Assembly (NCBI GenBank): GCA_035503515.1
Contig: DATJTJ010000196.1
Coordinates: forward strand, 1-29,150
Direction: 5' to 3'
Source: DAIDKA01 sp035503515
GTDB taxonomy: Bacteria > Pseudomonadota > Gammaproteobacteria > Steroidobacterales > Steroidobacteraceae
DNA: 29,150 nt
Made by a program: the position numbers and the translations under genes. A model generated the notes under the pieces. That model made no database searches. It was not told the DNA's origin and was given only the letters and a program-made list of their open reading frames with translations. Positions 8,184-16,632 of the stretch are shown here, in pieces. How positions within the stretch are numbered: the first letter of the stretch is position 1; each line of letters begins with the position of its first letter.

Positions 8184-8859
8184 TCAGTTCCACGGCCGCC
8201 GCGAACGCCATCGCGAAGTAGAGATACTTCTTCGGCATCTCGAAATGCAGGGCGTTGGCGATGAGGGTCGCGCCGATCAGGATCAGGAAGGCGAGCGCCA
8301 GCATCTTGATGGTGGGATGCCGCTCGATGAAGGTGCCGATGACGCCCGCCACCAGCATCATGACCGCGATGGCGGCGATGATCGCGGCCACCATGATGAC
8401 GAAATCCTGCGCCAGTCCCACCGCCACGAACACCGAATCCAGCGAAAACACGATGTCGATGACGGCGATCTGGATCACCGTCAGCGCGAAACCCGCGACG
8501 AGGTGCGGACGGCTGCCGCGCGCGGCGCCCTCGAGCGCGTGATGGATCTCGATGACACTCTTGGCGAGCAGGAACAGTCCGCCGCCGAGCAGGATCAGGT
8601 CGCGGCCGGACAGCTCGGGTCCGATGTCGATCAGGGGCCGCGTCAGATGGGTGAGCCAGACGACCGAATACAGCAGCGCGATGCGCGTGCACATGGCCAG
8701 CGCCAGGCCGCTGATGCGTGCGGATCGCTGTCGCGGCTGAGGCAGCCGCGACACCATGATGCTGATGAAGATGATGTTGTCGACACTGAGGACGATCTCG
8801 AGCACCGCCAGCGTGGCGAACGCCAGCCACGCCTGGGGATCGAACAGCAGCGCCGTCAC
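8143..8859 (-). CDS. TerC-family integral membrane protein (YgdQ-like)
   Basis: A 238-residue membrane protein with about seven hydrophobic segments. The TerC-family acidic motifs are clear: LEIVLSVDNIIF near the N terminus and DIVFSLDSVFVAVG near the centre, each with Asp in a membrane helix. The C-terminal stretch FVERHPS-like (FIERHPTIKMLALAFLILIG) matches E. coli YgdQ. TerC proteins have been linked to metal (especially manganese) export and to metalation of exported enzymes; a role here would be inferred. It starts 15 bases after the secF stop on the same strand, so it may be read from the secDF operon. Its 3' end overlaps the convergent permease gene. Confidence 0.88.
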   Translation of the reverse strand: MTALLFDPQAWLAFATLAVLEIVLSVDNIIFISIMVSRLPQPRQRSARISGLALAMCTRIALLYSVVWLTHLTRPLIDIGPELSGRDLILLGGGLFLLAKSVIEIHHALEGAARGSRPHLVAGFALTVIQIAVIDIVFSLDSVFVAVGLAQDFVIMVAAIIAAIAVMMLVAGVIGTFIERHPTIKMLALAFLILIGATLIANALHFEMPKKYLYFAMAFAAAVELINLRMRSLMQKKR

Positions 8860-8874
8860 CCGCTGCTACCGCGA

Positions 8875-9813
8875 TCAGGGCATGGCGTCGACCGCACTCT
8901 TCTTCACCGTCGGGAACACGTGTTCCGAGGTCAGGCCGCAATCCAGCGCGATCGCGCTCGAGATGTAGATCGAGGAATAGGTGCCGGCGATGATGCCGAT
9001 CATCAGTGCCTCGGAGAAGCCGCGCAGCGCCGGACCACCGATGAACAGCAGCGCCAGCACCACGATGGCCGTGACCACCTTGGTCATGATGGTCCGCGAC
9101 AGGGTCTGGTTGATGGACTGGTCCAGCACCAGGGCCGATGCCAGCCGGCGGTTGGCGCCGAAGCGCTCGCGGATACGGTCGAAGACCACCACGGTATCGT
9201 TCAGCGAGTAGCCGATGACGGCGAGAATCGCGGCGACCGCCGGCAGGTCGAAGGGCGTCTGGGAGAGTGAGAATATGCCCAGCACCAGGATCGGATCATG
9301 GACGACGGCGAGGATGGCGCCCAGCGACAGTCGCCAGGTGTGGAAGCGGAAGGCGATGTAGATGAAGATTCCGACCAGGGTGAAGAATAGCGCCCACTCG
9401 GCGCTGCGCTTGAGCTCCCCACCGACCTGCGGGCCCACGACATCCGGCGCCTGCACCTGCACGCCCGGATCCACGCCCTGCAGCACCTTGGCCACCTGGT
9501 TGCGGATGGCCTGGGCATCCTGTTTCGCCCCGAGCGGCGGCAGACGTATCGAGATTTCGCGCGCCGAGCCGAAACTCTGCACCTGGGGCTCCCCGTAGCC
9601 GGCCCTGGCCAGGGCCGCGCGCACCGCATCGACGTTGGCGGCGGCGGGGAATACCGCCGGAATGTTCACGCCACCGGTGAAGTCGATGGCGAGATTCAGT
9701 CCGCGGGTGGCGAAGGAAGCGAAGGACACGACGATGAAGAGAATGGACAGCCCGTACCACACCTTGCGGGTGGCCATGAACGGGAAGTTGGTCGGCTTGT
9801 GAAAGAATTCCAC
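8875..9813 (-). CDS. secF: Protein translocase subunit SecF
   Basis: A 312-residue protein from a GTG start that has GAGG seven bases upstream. The N-terminal helix is followed by the SecF signature LAIDFTGGVNIPAVFP and a periplasmic domain. Five further membrane helices contain VIGYSLNDTVVVFDRIRE, the conserved region used in proton-driven export. SecF pairs with SecD at the SecYEG channel and uses the proton motive force to pull proteins across the inner membrane. The gene lies 28 bases after secD, with terC following. The length is normal (E. coli 323). Confidence 0.96.
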   Translation of the reverse strand: MEFFHKPTNFPFMATRKVWYGLSILFIVVSFASFATRGLNLAIDFTGGVNIPAVFPAAANVDAVRAALARAGYGEPQVQSFGSAREISIRLPPLGAKQDAQAIRNQVAKVLQGVDPGVQVQAPDVVGPQVGGELKRSAEWALFFTLVGIFIYIAFRFHTWRLSLGAILAVVHDPILVLGIFSLSQTPFDLPAVAAILAVIGYSLNDTVVVFDRIRERFGANRRLASALVLDQSINQTLSRTIMTKVVTAIVVLALLFIGGPALRGFSEALMIGIIAGTYSSIYISSAIALDCGLTSEHVFPTVKKSAVDAMP

Positions 9814-9841
9814 TTTGGATCCTCGATGCGGCCCCGCCGCT

Positions 9842-11710
9842 TCAGATCGGCAGGCGGGTCAGCTTGCGCCGGCCGCCGTACATCAGCGTGATCAGCGCGC
9901 GACTGCCCATCAGCGATGTGAACATCGACGTGATGATGCCGAGCACCAGCACCACGGCAAAGCCGCGGATGGCGCCGGTGCCGAATACCCACAGCACCAG
10001 GCCGGCGATGATGGTGGTGACGTTCGAATCGGCGATGGCCGAGAACGCCTTGTCGAAGCCGGCCCGGATGGCGGCCTGCGGGGAGACGCCATTGCGCAGC
10101 TCCTCGCGGATACGCTCGTAGATCAGCACGTTCGCATCCACCGCCACGCCCACCGTGAGGATGATGCCAGCGATGCCGGGCAACGACAGCACCGCGCCCA
10201 GCATCGACAGCAGCGCGGTCAGCAGCACGACGTTGGCGAGCAGCACCGCGTCGGCCACCAGGCCGAACACCCGATAGTAGAGGGCCATGAAGATGAACAC
10301 GGCCGCCATGCCCAGCTCCAGGGCATCGATGCCGCGCTGGATGTTCTCCTTGCCGAGGCTCGGTCCGATGGTGCGCTCATCCACCGGATAGATCGGCACC
10401 GACAGCGATCCGGCGCGCAGCAACAGCGCCAGGTCCCGTGACTCCCCGGCCGTCATGCCGGAGATCCGGAACTGGTTGCTGAAGACGCCCTGGATGGTGG
10501 CATCGTTGATGACCTTCTCATCGGTCACGTCGCGCGTCACCTTCTTGCCGTCCACCTCGGTCGTCTCGCGGCGCTTTTCGGTGTACACCACGGCCATGGG
10601 CCTGCCGATGTTGGCGCGGGTCACCTGCAGCATGCGGTCGCCGGCGCGGGTATCGAGCTTGATGTTGACGATCGGACCATCCTGGTCGGTGGCCGCCGTG
10701 GCGTTGGTGATCTCATCGCCGGTGGCGATGATTTCGCGCTTGAGCAGCAACGGCTGTCCCTGGCGCGTGTAGTACAGCTTGGTGCCCACCGGGGCATTGC
10801 CGTGCTGGGCCACCTCATAGGGATCGCCGTTCGGGGCATTGAGGCGGAATTCCAGGGTGGCGACCTTGCCCAGGGTGTCCTTGACCTCGGCCGAATTGGT
10901 GATGCCGGGCAGCTGCACGTTGATGCGGTCCACGCCCTGGCGCTCGACGATGGGTTCGGCGACGCCCAGCTGGTTGACCCGGTTGCGCAGGTTGACCAGA
11001 TTCTGCTCGATGGCGTAGTCCTGCCGGTCCCGGATCTGCTGCGGCGTGAGCGTGCCCTGCAGCGCCGCGCCGCTGGGCAGCGAGACGGTCCGGAACGGCA
11101 GGTCCGGCAGGGCCTTGCTGGCCACGCGCTGCGCGGCATCCAGATCCGCGCCTGCCGGGAATGTCACGCGCAGGCTGTCCGGCACATTGCCACTGGAGGC
11201 CACGGCGGCGACGTCGGTGTACGCGATGTTCGCCTGCGACAGCGCGCGCCGCAGGTCCTGGGCATAGCTGTCCAGCAGCTTGGAAATCGCGGCCTGGGTA
11301 TCCACCTGGTACAGCAGGTACAGGCCGCCCCGCAGATCCAGACCGAGCTTCATCGGCTGCAGGCCGATGGCGCGCAGCAAGGCCGGAGTGCGCGAGGCGT
11401 AGGTCGGGGCGCTGATGTACTGGTCGGCGAACTTCGTGTCGACCGCATCGCGCGCCTTGAACTGATCCGCGGTGTTGCCGAAGCGCACGATGACGCGGCC
11501 GCCGTCCAGGTAGGCCGAGGTGTAAGCCAGGTGGTCGTCCTTCAGGAACTGCTCGATCGCTGGCAGCGAGTTCGCCAGCATCGGATCGTGATCCTTGCGC
11601 GCGATCTGCAGCGCCGGATCCTCCCCAAAGACATTCGGCAGCGCCAGGATCAGCGCCAGCAGCAGCACTACCACGATCAGGAGGTATTTCCAGCGCGGAT
11701 ACTCAAGCAT
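9842..11710 (-). CDS. secD: Protein translocase subunit SecD
   Basis: A 622-residue protein of normal length. The first membrane helix is at about residues 8-25. The SecD motif LGLDLRGG is at 122-129, followed by the large periplasmic P1 domain (about 30-440). Five C-terminal membrane helices contain VGVAVDANVLIYERIREEL with the family's functional Asp. SecD works with SecF and YajC on periplasmic release and recycling of translocating proteins. The ATG is one base after the yajC stop, so translation is probably coupled. A KKVTRDVTDEKVI stretch in P1 is part of the normal domain region. Confidence 0.97.
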   Translation of the reverse strand: MLEYPRWKYLLIVVVLLLALILALPNVFGEDPALQIARKDHDPMLANSLPAIEQFLKDDHLAYTSAYLDGGRVIVRFGNTADQFKARDAVDTKFADQYISAPTYASRTPALLRAIGLQPMKLGLDLRGGLYLLYQVDTQAAISKLLDSYAQDLRRALSQANIAYTDVAAVASSGNVPDSLRVTFPAGADLDAAQRVASKALPDLPFRTVSLPSGAALQGTLTPQQIRDRQDYAIEQNLVNLRNRVNQLGVAEPIVERQGVDRINVQLPGITNSAEVKDTLGKVATLEFRLNAPNGDPYEVAQHGNAPVGTKLYYTRQGQPLLLKREIIATGDEITNATAATDQDGPIVNIKLDTRAGDRMLQVTRANIGRPMAVVYTEKRRETTEVDGKKVTRDVTDEKVINDATIQGVFSNQFRISGMTAGESRDLALLLRAGSLSVPIYPVDERTIGPSLGKENIQRGIDALELGMAAVFIFMALYYRVFGLVADAVLLANVVLLTALLSMLGAVLSLPGIAGIILTVGVAVDANVLIYERIREELRNGVSPQAAIRAGFDKAFSAIADSNVTTIIAGLVLWVFGTGAIRGFAVVLVLGIITSMFTSLMGSRALITLMYGGRRKLTRLPI

Positions 11711-11711
11711 T

Positions 11712-12041
11712 TCAGGCGCTCTTCAGGGTGCCCTTGGGCATCAGGGATGTGACCTGGCCCTTCTGGACCTTCAGGCGCACGCTGTCGGCCACTTCCAGGA
11801 CGACGAAGGCATCGTTGACTTCGATGATGCGGCCGAGAATGCCGCCGGAAGTCACGACCTCATCGCCGGCCGACAGCTTGGAGATCATGTTCTGGTGGTC
11901 CTTGGCCTTCTTCTGCTGCGGCCGGATCAGCAGGAAGTAGAAGATCCCGACGAACACCACCATCATGAGCACGGGCGCCAGCTGGCTGCTGCTGGCAGCG
12001 CCGCCGGCCTGTGCGTATGCCGCGGGAATCAATGAATTCAT
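11712..12041 (-). CDS. yajC: Sec translocon accessory subunit YajC
   Basis: A 109-residue single-pass membrane protein. After a short Ala/Ser-rich N terminus, the hydrophobic segment at about residues 23-42 (VLMMVVFVGIFYFLLIRPQQ) leads into the YajC signature RPQQKKAKDHQNMI. A small beta-rich cytoplasmic domain follows (VTSGGILGRIIEV). YajC associates with SecDF. AGGTGAT lies about five bases before the ATG. The gene sits between tgt (27 bases upstream) and secD (one base downstream), the conserved gammaproteobacterial arrangement. Confidence 0.95.
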   Translation of the reverse strand: MNSLIPAAYAQAGGAASSSQLAPVLMMVVFVGIFYFLLIRPQQKKAKDHQNMISKLSAGDEVVTSGGILGRIIEVNDAFVVLEVADSVRLKVQKGQVTSLMPKGTLKSA

Positions 12042-12068
12042 ACATCACCTGACGACGAGGGGGCGGCA

Positions 12069-13196
12069 TTATGCCACAGGGTCCGCCCGGGTCCGCCTGG
12101 GCGCCGGGTAGGCCGCCGCGAAAGCGCCAAAAGTGCCCTCCTCCAGGGCCCTGCGGATGGAGCGCATCAGCTCCTGGTAGAAATGCAGGTTGTGGAGGGT
12201 CTTCAGGCGGCTGCCGAGGATCTCGTTGCAACGGTCCAGGTGGCGCAGGTAGGCCCGGGAATAGTTCGCGCAGGTGTAGCAGCTGCACTCCGGGTCGATG
12301 GGCGAAAGGTCGGTGGCATGGCCGCTGTTGCGGATGTTGATGGCCCCTGCCCGCGTGAAAAGATGGCCGTTGCGGGCATGCCGAGTGGGGATCACGCAAT
12401 CAAACATGTCGATCCCCCGGGCCACCGCGGCCACGATGTCCTCCGGGAACCCGACCCCCATGAGGTAGCGGGGCCGGTCGGCCGGCAGGTGCGGCACCAG
12501 TTCCTCCAGGATCCGCAACCGCTCCGGTTCCGGCTCGCCCACGGCCAGCCCGCCGACCGCGAACCCGGGCCAGTTGCGCTGCATCAGAGCCTCCAGGGAG
12601 GCCAGGCGCAACGGTGTGTACATGCCCCCCTGGACGATGCCGAACAGGCCGCCGGGTGGCTCCTCGCGGTAATAGTGGGAGTGTCCCCGCGCGGCCCAGC
12701 GCATCGAGCGCTCCATGGACTCCCGCGCCTGCGCCTCGGTGGCCGGATACGGCGTGCAGTCATCGAAGGCCATGGCGATGTCCGAACGCAGCGTCCGCTG
12801 CATGTCCATGGAGGCTTCCGGCGTCAGCCGCACTTCACTGCCGTCCAGCGGTGACTGGAAGCGCACGCCCTCTTCGGCGATCTTGCGCAGTCCGGCCAGG
12901 CTGAACACCTGGAATCCGCCCGAATCGGTGAGGATCGGATGCTGCCAGTGCATGAACCGGTGCAGTCCGCCGTGGGCGTCGATGATCTGCGGCCCCGGCC
13001 GCAGCATCAGGTGGAAGGTATTGCCCAGCACGATCTGTGCGCCAAGGCCGGTCAGGTCCTCGGGCGTCATGGATTTTACAGTGCCGTAGGTTCCCACCGG
13101 CATGAAGGCCGGTGTGTCCACGAGGCCATGCGCCAGCGTCAGGCGCCCACGGCGCGCGGCGCCGCTGGTCTTCAGCAGTTGGAAAACCGGCTGCAT
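12069..13196 (-). CDS. tgt: Queuine tRNA-ribosyltransferase (TGT)
   Basis: A 375-residue protein of typical length. The active-site Asp91 is in LTDSGGFQVFSL, and the nucleophilic aspartate region is GIDMFDCVIPTRHARNG. A zinc site is formed by CSCYTC (Cys304, Cys306, Cys309) and a later His. Bacterial TGT swaps guanine-34 of GUN-anticodon tRNAs for preQ1, the first tRNA-level step of queuosine synthesis. queA, whose product acts next, ends two bases upstream, so the pair forms one pathway unit ahead of yajC-secDF. Confidence 0.97.
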   Translation of the reverse strand: MQPVFQLLKTSGAARRGRLTLAHGLVDTPAFMPVGTYGTVKSMTPEDLTGLGAQIVLGNTFHLMLRPGPQIIDAHGGLHRFMHWQHPILTDSGGFQVFSLAGLRKIAEEGVRFQSPLDGSEVRLTPEASMDMQRTLRSDIAMAFDDCTPYPATEAQARESMERSMRWAARGHSHYYREEPPGGLFGIVQGGMYTPLRLASLEALMQRNWPGFAVGGLAVGEPEPERLRILEELVPHLPADRPRYLMGVGFPEDIVAAVARGIDMFDCVIPTRHARNGHLFTRAGAINIRNSGHATDLSPIDPECSCYTCANYSRAYLRHLDRCNEILGSRLKTLHNLHFYQELMRSIRRALEEGTFGAFAAAYPAPRRTRADPVA

Positions 13197-13198
13197 GC

Positions 13199-14239
13199 TC
13201 AGCCGTGCGCGGCGACCGGCGTCACGAACATCGCGTCACCATAGCTGAAGAAGCGGTACCCCGCGCGGACGGCATGGGCATATGCCGCCAGCACCCGTTC
13301 GCGCCCGGCCAATGCGCACACCAGCATCAGCAGCGTCGACTCGGGCAGATGGAAATTGGTGAGCAGGCCGTCGATGACCTGGAAGCGGAAGCCCGGACGG
13401 ATGAACAGGCGGGTGTCACCGCTCCAGGGCACCGGCCCTGCACCGTCCGGCCCTCCCGTGAGCGCCGCGGCCTCCAGGGCGCGCACCACCGTCGTACCCA
13501 CGGCGATGACCCGTCGGCCGCGCGCGCGCGTCTCGGCGATGGCAGCGCAGGCTTCGGCGGGAACGACCACCCGTTCCTCGTGCAGCACGTGGCGCCCGAG
13601 ATCCGGGTTGCGCACCGGCTGGAAGGTTCCCGCCCCGACGTGCAGCGTCACACAGGTATGCCGCACGCCCCGCGCCCGCAGCGCCGCGAGCAGGGTCGTG
13701 TCGAAGTGCAGGCTGGCCGTCGGGGCGGCAACGGCGCCGGGATCGCGGGCGAAGATGCTCTGGTAGCGTTCGCGATCCTCGACTCCGGCGCCGCGCTGGA
13801 TGTACGGCGGCAATGGCACCGCGCCGTGGGTTTCGAAAAACTCCAGCGGCGCGCCAGGGGTGCGCACCTGCCACAGGTCCTGCAGCGGACCCAGGACCTC
13901 TACCGGGCCGCCCGCCGTGAGGATCCCGAGGCCCGGGCGGATGGCCTTGCCGGCCCGCAGCTGCACCAGCGCGGTACCGTCCGCCAGGATGCGTTCGAGA
14001 AAGATCTCCACGCGGCCGCCGGTGGGCTTCGTGCCCATGACGCGGGCCGCGATCACCCGGGTGTCGTTGAAGACCAGCAGGTCATCCGCCGCCAGCAGCC
14101 CGGGAAAATCCCGCATGCCCAGGTCCTGCAGCCCGCCCTGCGGCGGCAGGACCAGCAGACGGCTTGCGGAGCGTTCGGGAAGCGGCGCCTGCGCAATCAG
14201 TTCGGTCGGCAGATCGAAGGCAAAGTCAGATAAAAGCAC
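13199..14239 (-). CDS. queA: S-adenosylmethionine:tRNA ribosyltransferase-isomerase QueA
   Basis: QueA converts preQ1 in tRNA to epoxyqueuosine using the ribosyl part of SAM. Family motifs visible are DLLVFNDTRVIAARV, GAVAAPTASLHFD, VTLHVGAGTFQPVR and TNFHLPESTLLMLV, ending with YRFFSYGDAMF. I place the start at the GTG at 14239 (346 residues, MLLSDFAFDLPTELIA), because QueA proteins begin at this point. An in-frame GTG at 14272 would add 11 residues not expected in the family. Neither has a strong ribosome-binding site. tgt follows immediately, and the PDZ gene ends 45 bases upstream, so read-through from that operon is possible. Confidence 0.93.
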   Translation of the reverse strand: MLLSDFAFDLPTELIAQAPLPERSASRLLVLPPQGGLQDLGMRDFPGLLAADDLLVFNDTRVIAARVMGTKPTGGRVEIFLERILADGTALVQLRAGKAIRPGLGILTAGGPVEVLGPLQDLWQVRTPGAPLEFFETHGAVPLPPYIQRGAGVEDRERYQSIFARDPGAVAAPTASLHFDTTLLAALRARGVRHTCVTLHVGAGTFQPVRNPDLGRHVLHEERVVVPAEACAAIAETRARGRRVIAVGTTVVRALEAAALTGGPDGAGPVPWSGDTRLFIRPGFRFQVIDGLLTNFHLPESTLLMLVCALAGRERVLAAYAHAVRAGYRFFSYGDAMFVTPVAAHG

Positions 14240-14284
14240 GGGCGCATGGTAGCAAGCCTCGCGCCCGCCCACGGGCCCGGCGCG

Positions 14285-15223
14285 CTACCTCGGCGGCGGC
14301 GGCCGATCGTCGGGACCGCCGTCGGGGCCGGGCGGCGGCTCCGGATGATGTCGTGCCGGCAGCGAACCTTCCAGTTCGAGGGTCTTCTTCTGGCGCATGA
14401 CTTTCAGGTGGATTTTTTCTCCCGGCTGGTAGGAGCGCAGGATGCGCGTGGCATGCGAGCCGTTTTCCGGCACCCGGCCATCGATGCTCAGGATCACATC
14501 ACCGTCCTGCAGCTTGAGGAAATCGGCACCGCGCGGCACGCGGATCACGAGCACGCCCTGACTGGTCCCGAAGTACTGGCCGAGCGCAGGCGACAGGTCC
14601 GCCAGTTCCATGCCCTCGAACATCGGGCCGACACCCGCAGGGCGGATTCCCGCGGGCTGCCAGGGCGGACTGAACCCGCCGGGCCGGCCGGGCCCGGCGA
14701 AGCCCGGGAAGAAATCCACCACGTTGGCCCGCGGCGTGATCTGGAACTCCTTTGGCTTGCCATCCCGCAGCACCTTGAGGGTGACCTTGGAGTCGGGCTT
14801 CACCAGGGCCATCCGTTCCACCACCTGCCGACCGGCATCGGGTCCGGTGACTGGCGCGCCGTCGAGGGCCACGATCACATCTCCGGTGGCGACGCCGGCG
14901 TCCGCCGCAGGGCCGCCCGGGCTGACGCCGATGACGGTCGCGCCCTGCTCTTTCGCGGAGGGCTCGACCTGCAGCTGGATTCCGAGCACGGCGCGGGTGC
15001 GCAGGCTCTGCACCCGCGCCATCGCGGACTGACCCAGCTGCGCCGACAGCTGTGCGACATCACGCGCGGCCGCCTCGAGCTTCTGCCGCGCCGCTGCCAG
15101 CTGTGCGTCCAGATCGGCACCGGGGCCCGAGCCTGCCGCGCCGGCGGCGGGCGCAACGTCCGCGGCCAGTGCGTTGGCACTCATGAGCGCGGCGGCCAGC
15201 AGGAACATGCGGATTTTGATCAT
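14285..15223 (-). CDS. Secreted or periplasmic two-PDZ-domain protein in the sigma factor operon
   Basis: A 312-residue protein with an N-terminal signal peptide (MIKIRMFLLAAALMSANALA, cut about residue 20-21). An Ala/Gln-rich predicted coiled coil follows (about 37-72). PDZ-like domain 1 is at about 78-165 (GGPAADAGVATGDVIVALDG) and PDZ-like domain 2 at about 218-290 (LKLQDGDVILSIDG). The tail is Pro-rich. There is no trypsin-like or metalloprotease domain, so it resembles the substrate-sensing half of a HtrA/DegS protease without the catalytic part. The ATG at 15223 has AAGGTG six bases upstream. A GTG at 15232 overlapping the previous stop is the alternative. It is the third gene of the sigma/membrane/PDZ operon, and its biochemical function is unknown. 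Confidence 0.8.
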   Translation of the reverse strand: MIKIRMFLLAAALMSANALAADVAPAAGAAGSGPGADLDAQLAAARQKLEAAARDVAQLSAQLGQSAMARVQSLRTRAVLGIQLQVEPSAKEQGATVIGVSPGGPAADAGVATGDVIVALDGAPVTGPDAGRQVVERMALVKPDSKVTLKVLRDGKPKEFQITPRANVVDFFPGFAGPGRPGGFSPPWQPAGIRPAGVGPMFEGMELADLSPALGQYFGTSQGVLVIRVPRGADFLKLQDGDVILSIDGRVPENGSHATRILRSYQPGEKIHLKVMRQKKTLELEGSLPARHHPEPPPGPDGGPDDRPPPPR

Positions 15224-15228
15224 GGCCT

Positions 15229-15741
15229 TCACCTTGAAACGAGAATCTGCGCGTAGCGCACCTGGGCAAGGGACTCCACCAGCTGCTCACGATCACGCTG
15301 CAGCAGCGCCAGCTGCTGCGCATGGGGCTGCGCCAGCCGCACCGCGTTGAGCTGATCGTCCATGGCGGCGATCTGGTCTTCGAGTTCGGTGACCGCCATC
15401 TGCGTGGGCACGCGCACGATGGCGCTGCGCGGCTGCGCATCCAGCCAGCGCTCGGCGTTGCGGGCCACGGTCGCAGTGCTGTCCACGGCAGCCGGCGGCC
15501 GCCCCTGTTCCAGCTGTTGCGGTGCCGGCCCGAGCGAGGCGACATCGCCCGTGAGCGGTGCCATTCCCCGTTTCATGATCCATCCGGCGACGAGCACCGC
15601 CAGTGCGACCGCCATGAGGCGCAGCGGCGCCCGCGTCTGCCGGGCGCGGCGCCGCGCCGAGCGGCGCGCGAACTCGCCGTAGCCGTAGGGAGGCGACTGC
15701 TCCTGCGGCAGTTCACGCAGGCGCTTCAGGTTGGGGTGCAT
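15229..15741 (-). CDS. Single-pass membrane protein, possible anti-sigma factor
   Basis: A 170-residue protein with a basic, probably cytoplasmic, N terminus (many Arg between 24 and 41) and one membrane helix at about 41-56 (APLRLMAVALAVLVAGWIM). The outer part has a helical, coiled-coil-like C terminus (about 112-165). The first 16 bases overlap the end of the ECF sigma gene, and the PDZ gene follows within about 10 bases. Position and topology fit an anti-sigma factor that holds the sigma factor at the membrane. No zinc-binding HxxxCxxC or RseA-like domain is recognisable, so the role is inferred from context only. The start at 15741 (MHPNLKRLRELPQ) is the only convincing ATG. Confidence 0.72.
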   Translation of the reverse strand: MHPNLKRLRELPQEQSPPYGYGEFARRSARRRARQTRAPLRLMAVALAVLVAGWIMKRGMAPLTGDVASLGPAPQQLEQGRPPAAVDSTATVARNAERWLDAQPRSAIVRVPTQMAVTELEDQIAAMDDQLNAVRLAQPHAQQLALLQRDREQLVESLAQVRYAQILVSR

Positions 15742-16307
15742 GGCTGGGATGCCTCCGGTTCGAACCACAGCCGCAGGCGCCGGTGCGCGCGCGCCAGCTG
15801 TGACTTTGAAAAGCTGACCTTGCGGCCGAAACTGCGGGCGATTTCCTCGTGCGACCAGCCCTCCACTTCGTAGAGCCACACCACCATCCGCGCGGTCGGT
15901 GAGAGGCTGGCCAGGGCCCGCTCGATGTCGAGCGTCGCGGGATCCGGCGGCGACAGCGAGCGGTCGTTGGCCGGCAGGACCGCCTCGGCATCGGTCAGCG
16001 TGCCGAAGCTGAGCCGGGCGCGGTGCCAGGGGGAGCGCAGGAACATGAGGCTGCGCGACAGCGCGATCCTGCCGGCCCACGCGCCCAGCGGCGCCTCCGC
16101 CCGATAGTGATGCAGCTGTTCGAATACGGTCATCATGGTGTCCTGGAACAGATCCTCGGCGATGGCCCGTACCCCGACGATCCGCCGGATCAGGGAGAAC
16201 AGACCCGGCGCCAGCAGTTCGTAGAGCTGCGCCTGCGCCCCGCCGTCGCCAGCGCGCGCGCCCGCAATCAAACCCTCCGCCACCCGGATTTCGGCAAGTC
16301 TTGTCAC
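15726..16307 (-). CDS. ECF-family RNA polymerase sigma factor
   Basis: A 193-residue group-IV sigma-70 protein. Region 2 lies at about 25-95, with the family core AEDLFQDTMMTVFEQLHHY and the -10 recognition helix. Region 4 lies at about 128-182, with a helix-turn-helix including EGWSHEEIARSFGRKVSFSK. It would direct RNA polymerase to a small regulon from the cytoplasm. The start is taken as the GTG at 16307. An in-frame GTG at 16283 is possible, and neither has a separate ribosome-binding site. A candidate ECF-type promoter ends just before it, so the mRNA may be almost leaderless and the operon self-regulated. The downstream membrane and PDZ genes are probably its control partners. Confidence 0.9.
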   Translation of the reverse strand: MTRLAEIRVAEGLIAGARAGDGGAQAQLYELLAPGLFSLIRRIVGVRAIAEDLFQDTMMTVFEQLHHYRAEAPLGAWAGRIALSRSLMFLRSPWHRARLSFGTLTDAEAVLPANDRSLSPPDPATLDIERALASLSPTARMVVWLYEVEGWSHEEIARSFGRKVSFSKSQLARAHRRLRLWFEPEASQPCTPT

Positions 16308-16310
16308 CTG

Positions 16311-16344
16311 TAGATAGGATGCCCCAGGGCGCCAAAAGGTTGCA
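16311..16344 (-). promoter_or_regulatory. Candidate autoregulatory ECF-type promoter of the sigma/PDZ operon
   Basis: On the minus strand, TGCAACCTTTT (16344-16334) resembles the AAC-containing -35 box of ECF promoters. GCATCCTATCTA (16322-16311) lies at normal ECF -10 distance (AAC, 19 bases, TCC). Transcription would start within a few bases of the GTG at 16307, so the transcript would have almost no leader. The match is by eye and by analogy with other ECF promoters. Confidence 0.45.
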
Positions 16345-16358
16345 CGGGGGAGCCGCCG

Positions 16359-16387
16359 TTGTGACCCGCAGGCCGAATCGCTACGAT
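16359..16387 (+). promoter_or_regulatory. Sigma-70 promoter for tRNA-Leu
   Basis: TTGTGA (16359-16364) and TACGAT (16382-16387) are separated by exactly 17 bases, each with 4 of 6 consensus matches. The predicted transcription start, near 16394, lies about 13 bases before the mature tRNA 5' end. It is back-to-back with the ECF-type promoter of the divergent operon. Confidence 0.55.
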
Positions 16388-16406
16388 GTCGGCCTCCCCC
16401 TCCCAG

Positions 16407-16493
16407 GCCCGAGTGGCGGAATTGGTAGACGCAGCGGACTCAAAATCCGCCGCCCTTAAAAGCGTGTCGGTTCGACTCCGACCTCGGGCACCA
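16407..16493 (+). tRNA. tRNA-Leu, anticodon CAA
   Basis: An 87-base tRNA with a complete cloverleaf. The acceptor stem is GCCCGAG/CTCGGGC with an encoded ACCA end. The D arm contains GGCGGAATTGGTAGACGC. The anticodon stem is GCGGA/TCCGC with loop CTCAAAA (anticodon CAA at 16441-16443). A long variable arm is present, and the T arm is GTCGG-TTCGACT-CCGAC. The long variable arm and anticodon give leucine, reading UUG. No T-rich terminator hairpin follows within the next 140 bases (16494-16632 holds no gene or clear signal), which is unusual for an isolated tRNA. Confidence 0.97.
16471..16493 (+). repeat. Left copy of a tRNA 3'-end direct repeat (possible att site)
   Basis: This is the T-loop-to-CCA end of tRNA-Leu. 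An imperfect copy in the same orientation lies at 17801-17823, and 19 of these 23 bases are matched when one gap is allowed on each side. Similarity stops upstream of the T loop, as it does for attachment cores of tRNA-targeting integrases. Confidence 0.45.
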
Positions 16494-16632
16494 GATGAGC
16501 TTGCAGCGACATCCACCAGCATCGGTCCGCCATTGTCCATCGACAGCCGTGGCTAGGTGCGAGTATCGATCAGGGGTAGATTCCTCGCCCTGCTGCGGTC
16601 GCAGCTGACGTCAGGTGGGTGTCGGTCTTGCC

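Noticed and set aside
8101..9270. 389-codon plus-strand open frame opposite terC and secF
   Set aside because: His/Asp/Gln-rich shadow of real membrane-protein genes, with no domain signature.
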